Of a stretch of DNA of 64,000 nt, positions 1 to 15,286 are shown piece by piece. Numbering within the stretch: position 1 is the first letter of the stretch; every line of letters starts with the position of its first letter. The position numbers and the translations under genes were made by a program. The stretch comes from Vicia villosa. Lineage: Eukaryota > Streptophyta > Magnoliopsida > Fabales > Fabaceae. The stretch covers positions 19,650,404 through 19,714,403 of the forward strand of contig NC_081183.1 of NCBI RefSeq assembly GCF_029867415.1, given 5' to 3'. The notes beneath the pieces were generated by a model. It saw only the letters and a list, made by a program, of their open reading frames with translations, was not told the DNA's origin and did not search any database.

Positions 1-365
1 TTAGAAATAAAAGTGAGAAAATTAAAATTTCTAAAGTAAGTTTTATTCTTTGTTGCATTCATATATGATTATAAATTATTTATATTAGTTGTAGTTATTG
101 ATGCATGTTGTTGATATTGAAATTTGAATGTTGTTGTTATTATTGTTGAGATCAATGGTTTAAAGATTTAATATTGATTATTCTAATTGGTTCAAATGTG
201 GTTCAAATTATAGGTGCTTAAAGACCGGTTATAAAATTCACAAACGAAAAACTTATGGACGGTTGTTCAAGAATCATTCATTTAGGTTTTTGATTTGAGA
301 AACTCTTATTACACCCATAGGGGTTCTTAGGCACCATGTGTGCTTCAAAAATTATCCCTCTGCTT

Positions 366-470
366 CCGGAGGTGTATCCTCGGGCGCACCTTTTTTTTAC
401 TTAGCATGTAAAAATTCCGTAGATGCATCTACAGAACCTTTCTGTATGCATATCTACAGAATAAACTAGA
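366..470. repeat. Palindromic subterminal motifs, left arm of MULE
   Basis: This stretch contains cttccggaggtgtatcctcgg (first copy, diverged), a near-palindrome tccgtagatgcatctacaga near 416-437, and a third copy, tctgtatgcatatctacaga, near 441-460. The core is TAGATGCATCTA. The same motif recurs at the right end of this element and around the PMD pseudogenes at 25.1 kb and 36.2-36.9 kb. Confidence 0.7.
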
Positions 471-576
471 TACAGAAAACAAGAAAACCAACATTGATTG
501 CAATGATAAAAACAACATTCATAGAATAAAATTGGCATTACGCTGATGATTTTAACAGAAAATTAAATATTATATT

Positions 577-2790
577 TCAATAGCCTGGTGGGCGCTTGCA
601 CATCTCTAATATTTGCTCGATCGTTCTTTGTACCGTTGCTACGAACTTGAGTGGGATTTTCTCTTCGAAATCAAAATACGTTCTCCACATTGCCAAAACA
701 TCCTCTCGGTTCTTGAGCTCAAAGTTGTTGTAAACGATGTTCCCTCCGTTGTCCACTGAAGGTGAACGAAATTCGAGCTTCACAACCTTTTGTTTGTCTC
801 CGTAAGGTAGGAGATAGATGATTTCTTCAATGATATCATCGAGCGAGGTGTAGTCATTGAGTTCGAATTCATGCATCCTATCAACAAAAAGATTTGGCCA
901 TGTCTTGACATCTGCGGTAGAATGAAGCCCCTATTCTGGTGATGTAGGTGGTATGGGGCATCCCGGTTTCAAATAAACTTCTAAAAAATGACTCGATTTT
1001 GCAAGTCATCCAATACACGTGATGCAATCATTTGGATTTATAGGTGGTGCAGTGCGGAGCGGGAAAAAGGTTTCCAAAAATCCTTATCGCGTCAAGTCAA
1101 TGCACACCCTATCATATGCACATGCAATAAGATGTCCCATTTCCGGGAAAAGTTTATCGACGTGCTCACAATAAAAAGGAGCCTGAGTAGTAGAGTTATC
1201 ATTCGGTGTAGGCTTCAATTTCTTCTAAGCACCCTTTATCTTTATCGATTGAGAAGGCGGTTTCATGTCGGTTGTTTCGAGATATCCAATCTTCCGCAAT
1301 TATTCTTTGATGTGGAGTTTCATGTTGTCATCGACCTTCGAAAACCTCTCTTGTATCGCTTCCAATTTGGTAGAAATAAAGATATTCAATTTTTCTCCTT
1401 CGATGCAACCATCATCATCAAAACTAAGTATTTTCTAATGAGGGATAACTTTCTCCATTCTCATTGGCTCACCTAGTTTCATCTTTTTAGTAATAAGACA
1501 AGCACACGGGAGACCATATGTTTTAGTAATAATGCAACCACATTTTACGCTATTGGAACCTACAATTTCACCATGCTTGGCCTCATGAAAAATATTATTC
1601 AACCCGGACCGAGACATATTGCTGATCAATTTCACCTCGTTTGGTCCATAAATCGATATTCTAACACCGTAATGCTCCGAAAAAATGTAGTTTGGGTCTC
1701 ATTATGTTGGTTTTTAATCATGAGATTTATGGAGTCTCAATCTCGACACAAGTCACCCTTGTTATTAACCAACCAATTTTTCAAACTAGCATGTTCCAAC
1801 TCAACTCTATTGGTGGTTGTATTCTCAAGATGTCGTACATTATCAGTTCATGCACAAACAAACTTCTCCTTCACCTTATCAAGAATGGTGCTTTCAATAT
1901 ATTTCAATAAATTAGGATACTTTTCACACACTTTCCGAAATTGAATGACGGAATCGGCATATAATTCTTTTGTCGAAGAATTTACAATATGATTCCATGC
2001 ATCCATTATTTTTTCAACAATCACACCTGGCTTCACCAATTTTCGACCTTTGGTCTCTACTTGTTTCCCCCCTACCACGGGTTTAACCTTACTTCTCACA
2101 TTACATGTTATGTGATATTGATAAAGTAATGCATTAGAAAAAGGAAATACCTTTGCCACCGCATTCATCAACTTGGTATTGCGGTTCGTAACAATCGCCT
2201 TAGGCATCTAAACTTGTTCCTTCAAAAGTGACAGACACACCTCTAATGCTCACCTAAAATTATCCTCTTTTTCACACTCCAAAAAAGCAAAACCAATCAT
2301 CTTAAATAATGGAATTCTATACTTGCTGATCTTGTAGGTAGAATCGAGAATAAGGACTGCCGAGAACATGTTAAGCAACTGTATCGAATCCGAATGAGTC
2401 CAAAAAATATCTCGGACCTTAACTCCATTGTTGTAAGCTCTATACTGCGACACATAACTATTATCATCCAACAATTTCAACAGTTGTTGCATCTCAGTTC
2501 TATCTCCCCTAATCGGCTTATTTTTGTGGTGCCGAATTTTATACAATTGCCTTATATTTGATACGTTGTCGGGTTCCTTCCATTTAAATGTTGCAACTAT
2601 ATTTTTCGGTTGGACAAGATTCAAGGACATGTATTAATACATGTCTTGTCTTCCGGTGTGAGCCGACATACAGGATGACCTTGTAACTTTGAGCACAATT
2701 CATAGTTATGCAAACCATAAATAACACTAAATTTCTACTTCTGGCTAGCCAACATATAATCACGAATTTTAAATTGACACTCACATTTTG
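577..2790 (-). pseudogene. MULE transposase with SWIM motif and C-terminal OTU-domain remnant
   Basis: Reading the minus strand from high to low coordinates gives the body of a MuDR/FAR1-like transposase. About 2250-2630 has the block ending in VLILDSTYKISKYRIPL and GFAFLECEKEDNF. About 1848-2207 matches the next block, but the family's conserved T-D-R motif reads VTNRN, so an expected catalytic Asp is missing. A SWIM-type zinc motif with CGC...PCAC lies near 1530-1545. After that comes a region resembling the second half of an OTU cysteine protease (MGHLIACAYDRV, then CIG*LAKSSHF containing the expected catalytic His). It ends in an open frame, 577-876, that finishes CKRPPGY. Stops at several points and a missing OTU N-terminal half (junction near 1141-1150) make it a pseudogene. 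The function would have been transposition. Confidence 0.8.
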
Positions 2791-3164
2791 TACTACCCGT
2801 GTCGTCTCTTTTAAACATCCGTAGAGGAGTATGGTATTTCCCGCTTCTTTCGCACAACATTGTTATGAAAGAATTTCTTCTTTTCGAACCATTATCTGAT
2901 CTTCTTTTTACCACACATAAACCAAGGCTAGTTGCATTCCTACGAATCCATGTGAGCTTGCTATCACGATCATCAAACTCTTGCTTGTTATTAAAGTCAC
3001 CGCCGATATCTACCGCCTTTACGACAGCCCCTTCAACATTTGGAGAAACATCGTTTGTAAAACTAATTCTTTTGAGATATTATCGGGGTGCACCATACCT
3101 ATTTGTAAACAATAACAAAAATAACACAAAATCACAAGACTGTTGGAAAAATAGCACAGACATG

Positions 3165-3655
3165 TTCCGGAGATGTACCTACGGAACATAGTCATCTTCA
3201 ACACGTTCCGGAGTTGTACCTACGGAAGCAATGTTACAGTTTTTACAAAATTTTGATGCATAATTTGAGAAATGTAATGGACAAAGTTGAATCTTTACCT
3301 GAAATTCAGTCTTATCTTGCTCCCTTTGATTTGTTGCACCTAAAAGTTGGAGTTTTTGAGTGAAAAATGATATTGATGATGTAGGGTTTTAAGGTTAGTG
3401 AAGGTGAGTGTTGAAGAATAAAACTAACAATGGGGGAGTGATCATGCTGGTTCAAAGTATATCAGATAGTTCTGAAGCTACATCTATGGAATATTTTGAC
3501 GCTAAGACGTTCTGTAGATGTAGCTACGAAAAAAATGTTGAACTGAATTAATTTTATGTTTTTACCAACGTTTACAAGTTTAAAATGCTTCCGTAGAAAT
3601 AGCTCCAAAAAAAAATTTGGCAAAAAAAAGGTGCTTCCTGATGTGTATCTCCAGA
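3165..3655. repeat. Palindromic subterminal motifs, right arm of MULE
   Basis: Five or more copies of a 20-22 bp imperfect palindrome are spread over this arm: gttccggagatgtacctacg (about 3164), gttccggagttgtacctacg (about 3204), ttctgaagctacatctatgg, ttctgtagatgtagctacga, and a last diverged copy near 3630-3655. No ORF covers them. They look like element-specific subterminal repeats, possibly transposase-binding or hairpin-forming sites (inference). Confidence 0.65.
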
Positions 3656-3760
3656 ATCAGGGGGCATGAATGAAATTTTGCTAGGTGCCTAATAGTATCA
3701 AGGGGTGGATGGAGATATTCTTTTTGATTTTATAAGTTAATAATTTGTTTTATTTTTGTT

Positions 3761-3925
3761 GTAAGAAGATATGGTGTGTTGTAAGAAGATATGGTGTATT
3801 CCATTTTGGCTTCGCAATTGGTATAAAATGTTTTTATTTTAAAAATAGGCATACTAGGTTCAATGTTTTTGTTTCAGAAATGGGCAAAATAGGTTTAATG
3901 TTTCTGTTTCAAAAATGGGCAAAAT
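3761..3925. repeat. Two short direct tandem repeats
   Basis: A 20-bp unit beginning gtaagaagatatggtg occurs twice at 3761-3800. A 35-bp unit beginning aggttcaatg or aggtttaatg and ending atgggcaaaat occurs twice at 3856-3925, with a weaker part-copy before it. The 60-codon ORF across them is a by-product of the repeats. Confidence 0.75.
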
Positions 3926-4249
3926 AGATTATGTAATACAGGTTAAAACGAAAATATATAAAAAAAATTAATAACAATTATTTCCCATAGGATATTTTAA
4001 TAAATTGATGTAGTAAGTTTGAATCTATTACCTCGGTGTTTCATATAAATGAGGGAACAATTATAAAAATGCAATTGTTAGAGATCAAACCCATGACCAA
4101 TAAGTCTTTCCCCTTAGTGGAATTTCAACTGAGGGATAAAATGATGCACTTTCATGACGTCCTTCATTACCTCACATAAGAAATAGAGGTTAACCATCAT
4201 TTCTAATCGAGTTAAAAATGTTTTTTATAGTTGTGATGATAAAACACTA

Positions 4250-5633
4250 ATAAATATCTAAATCTAAATGACATTTAAAGATGAAAAAATCTAACACAAA
4301 TTATATTATGTAGAAAATTAAAAGAGAGATAGAGAAAGAAATGTTTACACTAGATATATAGTGGTTCGACAATTCGTCTTTGTTATGTCTACTCCACTCT
4401 TCAATAGTTTTAACCATTGGAAACTATAATGTCTTCCACTATTTTAAAGATAATGATACAATTATTTTGATACAGAGCATTATCATCAAACTGAACACTA
4501 AAAGTCCAATGCTTTAGCCAACACACGTCTAAAATGATATTCCTTTTTGTTTATGCAAATTACTCAACTGCTAATACTCAAGATCTTCAATGATATTGAT
4601 CCAACACAATTGTTAGATACAATAATCCTGCTCCTAGCTTCAATTATGAAGCTACCTTTACTTGGATCTGACGAAGACTTGTCTGAGCGATTATTCTAAC
4701 CAAGAATGATTTGACAACTCTCAAATTTATTATGCGGAAACCTTTACTCAAATCCAACAAAGTCTTCCATGGAGTATAGAGAAACTCTTCTCTTGATTGA
4801 AAAACACCATCAAATGTTTTAGGAAAGAATTAATGTTTTTTCCTGATATACAAGAAACTTCACAAAAGAAAATATTAGTTTCCCAAATGTACCTTGAATC
4901 TATATCTTACACTCAGTTTTTTAGATTTGAGCACCACAACAATGGTTTCTTGGTACAAGGTTGAAGATGATGAATTTTTTTCATGGTTTCTCACAACATC
5001 AACATTTTATGAAGTTTTTCACAATGTTGAATTAAGGATATAATGTGTTTGTGAATGATGAAACTCTCATGGTTTCTCTCAAGAGTCTTGACAAGAAAGA
5101 GTATATGGTTCTTGATGAATATCCTGATCAGTCTCAACTATCCATCAATAATGATTATTGAAAAATGATTTTCTCTCATCATCTTGTTTTTTAGAAGGAT
5201 CAAAGAGAGGTTTAAATATGTGTCAGAGATTAGGCACAAAAAGATGAATAAAAACACAAGATGAGTTGAGTCAAATCATGAGGTTATGATTTAAATCAAA
5301 GGAAGAATGATTTGAATCAAAGATAGTAAAGTGAAGAATTTGTTATTTAGATTTGATCATGTTATGAGTATGTGATTCGAGCCATACAAAGCATGATTCA
5401 TATCACAATTCATTTTAAATTAAAGAACATTTTGATTTCCATGGTTCAAATCAAATACCTTGTGATTTGAGTCAAGTAGTGATGTGATTCGAATCACACA
5501 CTTACCTTATTCAAATCAAGGTGGCAGGACCAAATTCTAAACTTCTAGAGAATGTTTAATTTGAAGTATAACATGTCTTGAAGGTTCTCTGATTATTGGC
5601 ATGCATTTTGCTAAAACAAACTGAGGAAGATCA
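4250..5633 (-). mobile_element. Copia-type LTR or internal debris, gene-free
   Basis: No gene is visible over about 1.4 kb. The stretch 5220-5520 is dense in variants of gattTGAATCA and gattCGAATCA, a motif that recurs in legume Copia LTRs. The text resembles the leader/LTR sequence of a minus-oriented Copia element, but no clean TG...CA ends or target duplication could be found. Assignment is tentative. Confidence 0.3.
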
Positions 5634-6540
5634 TGTTAGAAGAGATGCTATATGACTTAGCATTCGGACATCAACATGCTGAACAAGATGTCATGACATC
5701 CTGGCATGACATCCTGCCTGCAGAAAGCTGATCTAGCTAGTGGATCAGGCGTTTTTTTTGCTACAAGAATCTTTGTTTCAGCTTAGAATATTCGAAGAAA
5801 TCATTTAGGTTATATTTTTTCCGAGATGGTTTCAATCAAAAGATTTCCATGTTGTCTATTATTGGAGACATTTTAGGAAAGATTGGATTGAAGACCTAAT
5901 TTCTTAGAGAACAAGTAGCAGAATTTTGGCAGCCTCACTGCTGCGATTTGAAGCCCATCCCAGAAAATAATTATCTATAAATAGAAGGGTTGTAACCTAG
6001 TTTAGGTGTGGAACTGATATTTTTTGTTTTAGGGTTTATGAATCCTTATTTTCTGTGTGTTCCATATGTGTACATTCACAAACCTTTAGGTGTTGAATGT
6101 TGTTTTGATCTCCGAAGCTTTTAAGCAAGGAGAGTATTTGCATTCTCGTAAGCTTTGAAGCATCGAGGAGAGGGTTGTTCTGGAAGAGTATCTTCTGGTT
6201 ATTTTTATTTGGTTTTATTTTGTCACATGGATTGTGATTAGAAGGGATTTGAAGAGGGCCTCATACCTAGGTGAGACTTAGGTAGAAGTCATAGGTAGGG
6301 TAGTGATTAAGTAAGAAGGGTAAACTGGGACTATTTAACTTCGAATTGATACTATCGAATATTGATTTCATCCTGGCTTGGTAGCCCCCATAGAAGAAAG
6401 GATTGTTTCAAACTGGGTAAACATATCATTGTGTTATTTAATTTATGCACGTTGATTATTGTTGTTATTAGTTTTGTTCATAGCTCAGATATTGTGTCGT
6501 GACATCTCATTCGACATTACATATCTGATACCAGAATTTC
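5634..6540 (+). mobile_element. Probable LTR of a retrotransposon (end approximate)
   Basis: The stretch begins TGTTAGAAGAGATGC directly after a purine-rich tract (ctgaggaag). It contains a good TATA box (ctataaatagaaggg, about 5976), followed by a leader-like region, and fades near a tgataccagaatttca stretch at about 6525-6541. This is the layout of a plant LTR (U3, TATA, R/U5). No matching second LTR or target duplication was found, so the right end and the superfamily (Copia suspected) are uncertain. Confidence 0.45.
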
Positions 6541-6899
6541 ATGTCTGATTTGAATTAAGCTTCACAAAAACCCTGATTTAAGTATTCTAACTTGTGATTC
6601 AATCTACACTTAAAAAATTTATATACATCAAATTTTATAGCCTCAAAAATACATTATCATGAGTCCAAATCTAATACATTAAATGTAATGGTATCTTAAG
6701 ATACATGTGTAAAAAATAAATTGAAATGACTAACTTACAAACAAATTATAAATGAATTAAAAATATACAATAAATTAAATTCCATACATAAATCAAGTTT
6801 AGATAAAACATCAAAATACAATGATATTGATTGCAATGCAATGCAATTTCAAAGAGGAAAATTACCAATTAAGGAGGAATTATTAGAATCCAAAAATAA

Positions 6900-8240
6900 T
6901 GATAAGCAGGGGATATTGAAAAGGATCCATCCTAACCAAACTTCCAAATCCACTGGTTTATGTCCAAAGAAAAAACATGTCGTCTGATGACCAAGAGGAA
7001 ATCAACAACAACTGGCTCCTCATGCACGAAAAAAGGTCCCATCCACCTAAAGTCCCAAATAAGAGTCTCGTCTACCTACCTACCAACCTCTCTCACACTC
7101 TCCTTTGGATAATCAGTAAATTTAAATAGCTTAGGGAACATATCCTTGAGGGAAATACTTCCAAACCAAGGGTCAAACCAAAACGATATCTCAATCCTTT
7201 ATCCAACATTCCTAGATATACCATTCACAAACCAGTTAGAGGTTTTGTCCTACTTAGAACCAAGATGGGAGATACCTTTTCAGTAAGAAAAGGAACTCTG
7301 AAAGTATGAATCTCCACCACCAATTAAAAAAAAAGACAGTAGAAGCACCATAATGGACACAAAAGGATATCTCTCCACAAATCTGAAGCACTTGAGATAA
7401 GGTTCTACCTCCATTTAGCCAAAAGAGATAAGTTGACTAGGCGTAGATCTCTAACCACCAAGCCACCATTACTCGTAGGCTTAATCACATCGATCCAACA
7501 AACCGGTGAGAATTTGGATTCACCCTTAACTCCACCTCACAAAAACCTTCTTCAGATCTGAACTATTTTCCGCCACATCTTTACAAGCATTTTTCAAAAA
7601 AGACAAGTAGAAAAGAGGGATAGCGTTAAGCACATAATTGAAAAAAAAAAAACAACCTCCCCCACCCCCAAGCTAACATACATATGCTTTCAAAAATTAA
7701 ACCTCTTAGAAAAAAATTTACAAGGTGACCTCAAGTTAGCTTCTTGGTTGGGAATAGCCCCAACCGATAGTCCCTGATTTTTAAAAGGAATGACCTCGAT
7801 TTTGAAGTGAAGAAAATCACCAATCCAAACCAAAAAAAACTAGGATCTACATTGATCCCCGTCAGATTGCTCTTAAAAAAATTCACCAGAGGCCAGAAGC
7901 AAGTTTAAAACCTCTAAGAAGATAGATCCACTAAGATAAGAGTGGCGTTTGCGTACTTGAGAAGAGAGACCACCAAACCTAAGGCACCTATACTAAACCC
8001 ATAAAGCATACCCAACTCAATGGCCTATTAATCAAGTTACTTATAATCCTTCACACCCAAATAGAAAAAGGAATGGAGCTAAAGGATCTCCTTTCTTCAT
8101 ACCGCTTTGATTAGTAATCTCTTGAATTGGACAATCATTAACCAATACCGCAAGATTTGCCACAAAATTGCCTTTATTTCTGATCTTTTCTCCGAGTGCA
8201 TGATGAACTCCATCATATGCCTAAATTGTTAGCTATTTTG
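6900..8240 (-). pseudogene. L1-type LINE reverse transcriptase relic
   Basis: Minus-strand translation across changing frames gives the landmark order of a plant L1 reverse transcriptase. NDCPIQEITNQSGMKKGDPLAPF (near 8100) corresponds to the K-Q-G-D-P-L-A-P-F block. Then comes YANATLILVDLSS (near 7950), where the catalytic Y-A-D-D should be. Next are a FKLASGL-like stretch, NLTGINVDP (near 7860) and GLSVGAIPN (near 7750), followed by a C-terminal part with LGGLVVRDL-like residues near 7470. Many stops and frameshifts, plus loss of both active-site Asp residues, make it dead. It would be the 3' half of the LINE ORF2. Confidence 0.7.
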
Positions 8241-9439
8241 AGAGGTTGTTTTCCATTATTGGGATTATAGTTTTGTTCGAATAAATTTTATGTGCATGCT
8301 TTTCTTTTGTTTTCCTTCTATTTTCTAGTGGCTCCTTAGTTGTTTTATTTTTCTGCTTTCTATTGTTGAGCCCCTTTTCTTTTTAAATTTGGATATTTTT
8401 TTAATTTATTTTTATATTCTGAAAAAAATACACACAAATAGCTAATAAAAATAAAGTGATATCTGGATTTATATAAATGGAGAAGGTAGAGGTAAAATTG
8501 TGTTTTTAAATTGGTGGAATAGTCCAGTTTTCAAAATGTTTGAGATTTTTTTAAAAATTTTGAATATCTCTTATATATACATTTCGTTATTATAGAAAAT
8601 CTATAGATATTAAAGATATCCTAATTTTATATTCTCCACATTTTTTATTGGAAACATTGCCCCACAGTTAGAATAAAAGTTGCATATTAAGATTATCACT
8701 TTACATATAATTATTAATATACACTTAACAAAGCTTTGAATGCTTGGCATAATTCATGCATGGTCCCATTATCTCAACCGTCATATTGTTGATAATGTAA
8801 ATTAGTATGCTGCTTAAAAACAAATTTGTCTTGGTGTTTGAGACCATACTACATCATTTATCCACATAAAATAGTTCACATATTCACCAACATTTAATGT
8901 GAGCATATGTTTGTTTATTACCTACGTAATAGTAATAGTGCTCTCTAAAGAATATAAGTTAAAAAAATACTTTTGTTTTCCCATGACACTTTCCATAACA
9001 TTTGATAAAAGGAGTATCTGGTTCAATATCAGTTTTATAAAAAGCATATATTTTATATACATTTGCACAATCTTTTGTTATCTGCCAAGATTCCTGGTCT
9101 CCCACCATACAAGCTTAGTATCAGCCGTCAGAAAGTGAAAAAAACTAAGCCAACTTATTATACAACATTATATTCTTAAAAATTGTAAGGTTGGCTTTGA
9201 AATAGTATTTTGGTCTATTAAATTCAACAATATATGTCAATCAATTTAATCATCTTTTCAATTTAGCATCCTAATTTTGAAGTTGCTTTTTATTTTGATG
9301 TAACAAGACATAATTTCAAATCAATATATACAATTTTTTTTTATTTTGATGGATGCTAGCCATCTTTTTAATTAGTTTAAAATATAGGTTGCGAGGCAGT
9401 TTATTGTCTATTTATTTTCAATTTTTATTAAAAAAAATT
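8241..9439. other. Gene-free AT-rich stretch
   Basis: About 1.2 kb with no recognisable coding sequence, RNA gene or repeat end. A 79-codon ORF at 8899-9138 is hydrophobic and AT-driven, and matches nothing I recognise. Confidence 0.6.
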
Positions 9440-11043
9440 AGGTTTAATATCCTTTTTTGTCTCGTATCTTTGAGTCGGAGTTATTTTGGTCCTTAATTTT
9501 AAAAATGATCAGTTTGATCTTTCAATTTTACTAATTGTAACAAGTTTATCCTTCTAAGCCATTTAACTTAAACGTTGTTAGTTTCTCTAACGGTTTGTCC
9601 TAGTCAGTTGCCACATAAGACAATGTCTTATAAACTAACGTTCTTCTTCTTCTTCTCTTCAATGTTCTTCTTCTTTTTCTTCTTCAATGTTCTTCTTCTT
9701 TAACATTATTTCTTCTTCTTCAACCTATGAAATTAGGGTTTTGCTCATCTTCTTCTTCTGCAACTCCATCAATTACAACGGTTGTAACTGAAGGCTTTCC
9801 TATTCAACTTTATGTTTTAGGGTTCAGTTAATTGTACGAGGTAGGGCATCTCCAAATCCAAAACCAAAGTAAAAGTATGAAGTCTCCAAATTTGTACCAA
9901 TTTTCAAAAGATTTCGGAATTGGTGGAGAAGAGAGTAACATTTCATAATCCAGAGGTTATGCATCTTCTTCAAAGAAGCAATGGGGTCCTACATATGAAC
10001 ACTCAAATATACCTTACATAAATCAACTACATCTTAGACACTGTTGTCATCACTCAGAGTAAACATACCAAATGTGTGATCCTTGTATAATATTGTTTCA
10101 GCTTCTTTATAACTCGAGTCTTTAATTATTTCTACCACCTCAAAATAGCTCCACTTATCTACATCACATCTCACTTCAGAAACTAATCCTTCATAACTAG
10201 AATACTTAGCATCTGCAAATTCACCTCTATGGTGGATAAAAACATGAACAAAGTCATTCATTTCTTACCTAAAAGAAAAACTACTTATTCATAACCAAAA
10301 CACTAGCAACAAAGAATTTGTAAAACCCAAACAAATTCATACACTAAAATCATACAATCACATTGCTACAACACAAATTCCTAAAAGCAACACAGAATCA
10401 TACGACACAAATTAACATTTAAAATAAGAACTAACAAAAATCCTAATATGAATAACATAACGTAAAATGATTTTTAAATATTAAATCAAACAGACTTCAT
10501 CCAATAAATTGAAAATCGAGTAAACTCGATTTTAGAAAGGGTCTAAAATTGAAAAACCACAAAACCCTAAATTTGAAAGAGGCGGAACTTTGAAATTACT
10601 AGTAAACATCTCTTCCCCTTTTCGATTCATCCTTCGTTCTGTCGTTCTCAATTGTCGGATAATCGATCTTAGCCTTAGTTCTTGTTGTTCTCAGCTTTAC
10701 ACCTTGCAGTTCTTCCTTCGTTTCACTCAGAGAGTCAGAGAGAAACGTGAAATGAATGAAGCCCTAAAAAATTAATAATAAAGCATTCCTTCATCTCAGA
10801 AAAAAAAGGAGTAAATGAAATATTTCAACTCAATATTAAATTAACACATAAGAAAATACTAGTCCGACTAAACGACATTTGGCCTTTTCCATTGACAACT
10901 AACGCTTTTGACGTCAAAGACAAACGTGAGTTTGTTTGATTAATTAAGGGGTCAAATTAAACATTTTTTTAGTTAAGGGACCAAACTGAATCCCAACCAA
11001 AAGATACAGGATGAAAAAAGGATGTATAAGACAAATCTTTAAT
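9440..11043 (-). mobile_element. TIR DNA element carrying a PB1-like ORF
   Basis: The two ends are related in inverted orientation over about 80-100 bp. The left end reads ccttttttgtctcgtatctt ... ttttggtcctta, and the reverse complement of the right end reads ccttttttcatcctgtatct ... agtttggtccctta. Between them are leader-like CTTCTT-rich sequence and a small minus-strand ORF resembling the PB1-like N-terminal domain often seen next to MULE transposases in legumes. No transposase core was seen, so it would be non-autonomous. The exact termini and TSD are not certain. Confidence 0.6.
10034..10261 (-). CDS. PB1-like domain protein fragment (transposon cargo)
   Basis: This 75-codon ORF starts MNDFVHVFIHHRGEF and contains VDKWSYFEVVEIIKD, which has the look of the legume PB1-like domain that precedes MULE transposases (the family usually shows hHHxG then a D-x-W/L-S-Y-F-E block). 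Only the N-terminal module is present. No zinc finger or transposase follows in any frame. It sits in the middle of the TIR element at 9440-11043 with the same orientation as its leader. Whether it is expressed is unknown; a decayed remnant is the simplest reading. Confidence 0.45.
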   Translation of the reverse strand: MNDFVHVFIHHRGEFADAKYSSYEGLVSEVRCDVDKWSYFEVVEIIKDSSYKEAETILYKDHTFGMFTLSDDNSV

Positions 11044-13990
<2,947 letters not shown>

Positions 13991-13994
13991 GCTA

Positions 13995-15274
13995 CGGAAA
14001 AATAATTAAGCATAAAAAAAAGTTAAGGGTAAGTAACAGCAGAAATTATAGAGATTTGGTCGAAATAAAGTGACTTAATCCTTTCCCCAAGATTTGATCC
14101 TGAAAGTATCCAATAATTCTTAAGAGCTTTTAGTATGTCAAACTCTCGAACTCCCTTATACAAGGAAAAATGAAGTTTCAAGCTAACTTCCAATCAAACA
14201 GTAAACACCAGAGAGAAGCGGTTAATATTTCTTCCAAATAGCAACTTAAAGTGGTTAGTCCCCAAGCTAAATCGAGATTTTTCACCAGTTTATCTTAAAC
14301 CAAGGTGAGATTTTGAATCAGGTTGAACTCAAAAACTGAACCAAGGTCTTAAACAAGCTAACGGAGATTTTATATCGGGATTATCTCAAACCAAAGCAAG
14401 CTTTTGACCGGCCTCATCTTACGAACTGAACCAAGATTTTTACCAAGATAACCACGAACCAAGTTGAGATTTTGAACTGGACTAATCACAAACCAAAGTA
14501 AGCAGTTGACTAGGCTTAGCTTACAAACCGAAACGTTGGCTTAGAATCTAAATCATCAAACCAAAGCTTTTAAAGGACATAGCTTTGAACTCAAGAAAAA
14601 AATGTCTTATGGATAACTTATTCATCTAAGATAAAAAATATTGTTTGGTGAATTTACAATAATATCCTTCTAGAATACAAAATTCTTCACTAAACAAAAA
14701 GACTTTCTGGAAGTGCTATGTCTAAAATATGTTAGAGAAAGTTTAAAAATGTTTTAGAAAGGGAGAATGAGGAGCGAGATAGAAATCTCACGTTTCTGGA
14801 TGTGAAAATATAAAGGTAAAGATCTCTATTTATAGGCTAGAGGGTGTCACAGGAAAAGGAAAATTTCTTGGGCCAAAATTAATGTGAATTAATTAGCACC
14901 TTGCTCCAATCGATTAGAAGGCCGCAAAAATAAACGTTTAGGATGTTTAAAAAGGAAGGAAATGATATATAGTCGTTGTCGTTCAGTAAGACAATGTCCT
15001 AAACATTTAAGGATAATTTTTGCACTAACCCAATCGATTAGGAATAAGTGTCAATCGATTGTACAATACAAATTTTGTCCAAAATCATTCAGACAGTTTC
15101 CTGATTAACCTGGTAGAAATTCAAAACAATTGTAAGAATAAATCCTCAATATAAAATAGGCTTGAAAAAATATTTTAGTTTGTGTGTGTGATTTAGCAAT
15201 ATAACTTTATAAAAAAAGTCATTTTGCTTTTACAACATATTATTCACTCAAACATGATAGGGCAGGCTTTCACA
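13995..15274 (-). mobile_element. Copia-type LTR, minus orientation (left end approximate)
   Basis: On the minus strand the sequence TGTGAAAGCCTGCC starts at 15274, directly after a purine tract AAAGAGAGGAAG (15275-15286), the normal polypurine-tract/3' LTR junction. A minus-strand TATA box (cctataaatagagatc) lies near 14825-14840. The region 14230-14580 is built of loosely repeated blocks (aaccaa.g.gagattttga...). caatcgatta/caatcgattg motifs occur near 14910, 15042 and 15052. The left end was not located with confidence. Confidence 0.5.
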
Positions 15275-15286
15275 CTTCCTCTCTTT

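Larger units (their letters stand above)
297..3720 (-). mobile_element. Mutator-like element (MULE) with TIRs and target duplication
   Basis: The two ends form imperfect terminal inverted repeats. The left end starts GAGAAACTCTTATTACACCC and the reverse complement of the right end starts GAATATCTCCATCCACCCC, and both reach a shared TTAGGCACC block about 35-40 bp in. The element is flanked by a direct repeat, tttttgattt, at 287-296 and 3721-3730. That fits the 9-10 bp target-site duplication of Mutator-like elements. Inside, on the minus strand, is a decayed MULE transposase. The subterminal regions hold several imperfect palindromes of the ttccgtagatgcatctacgg type. The boundaries are read directly; the MULE assignment rests on the transposase and TSD length. 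Confidence 0.85.

Noticed and set aside
5634..6540. Solo LTR with target duplication
   Set aside because: The left flank gatca is not repeated at any plausible right end, so only a probable LTR was reported.
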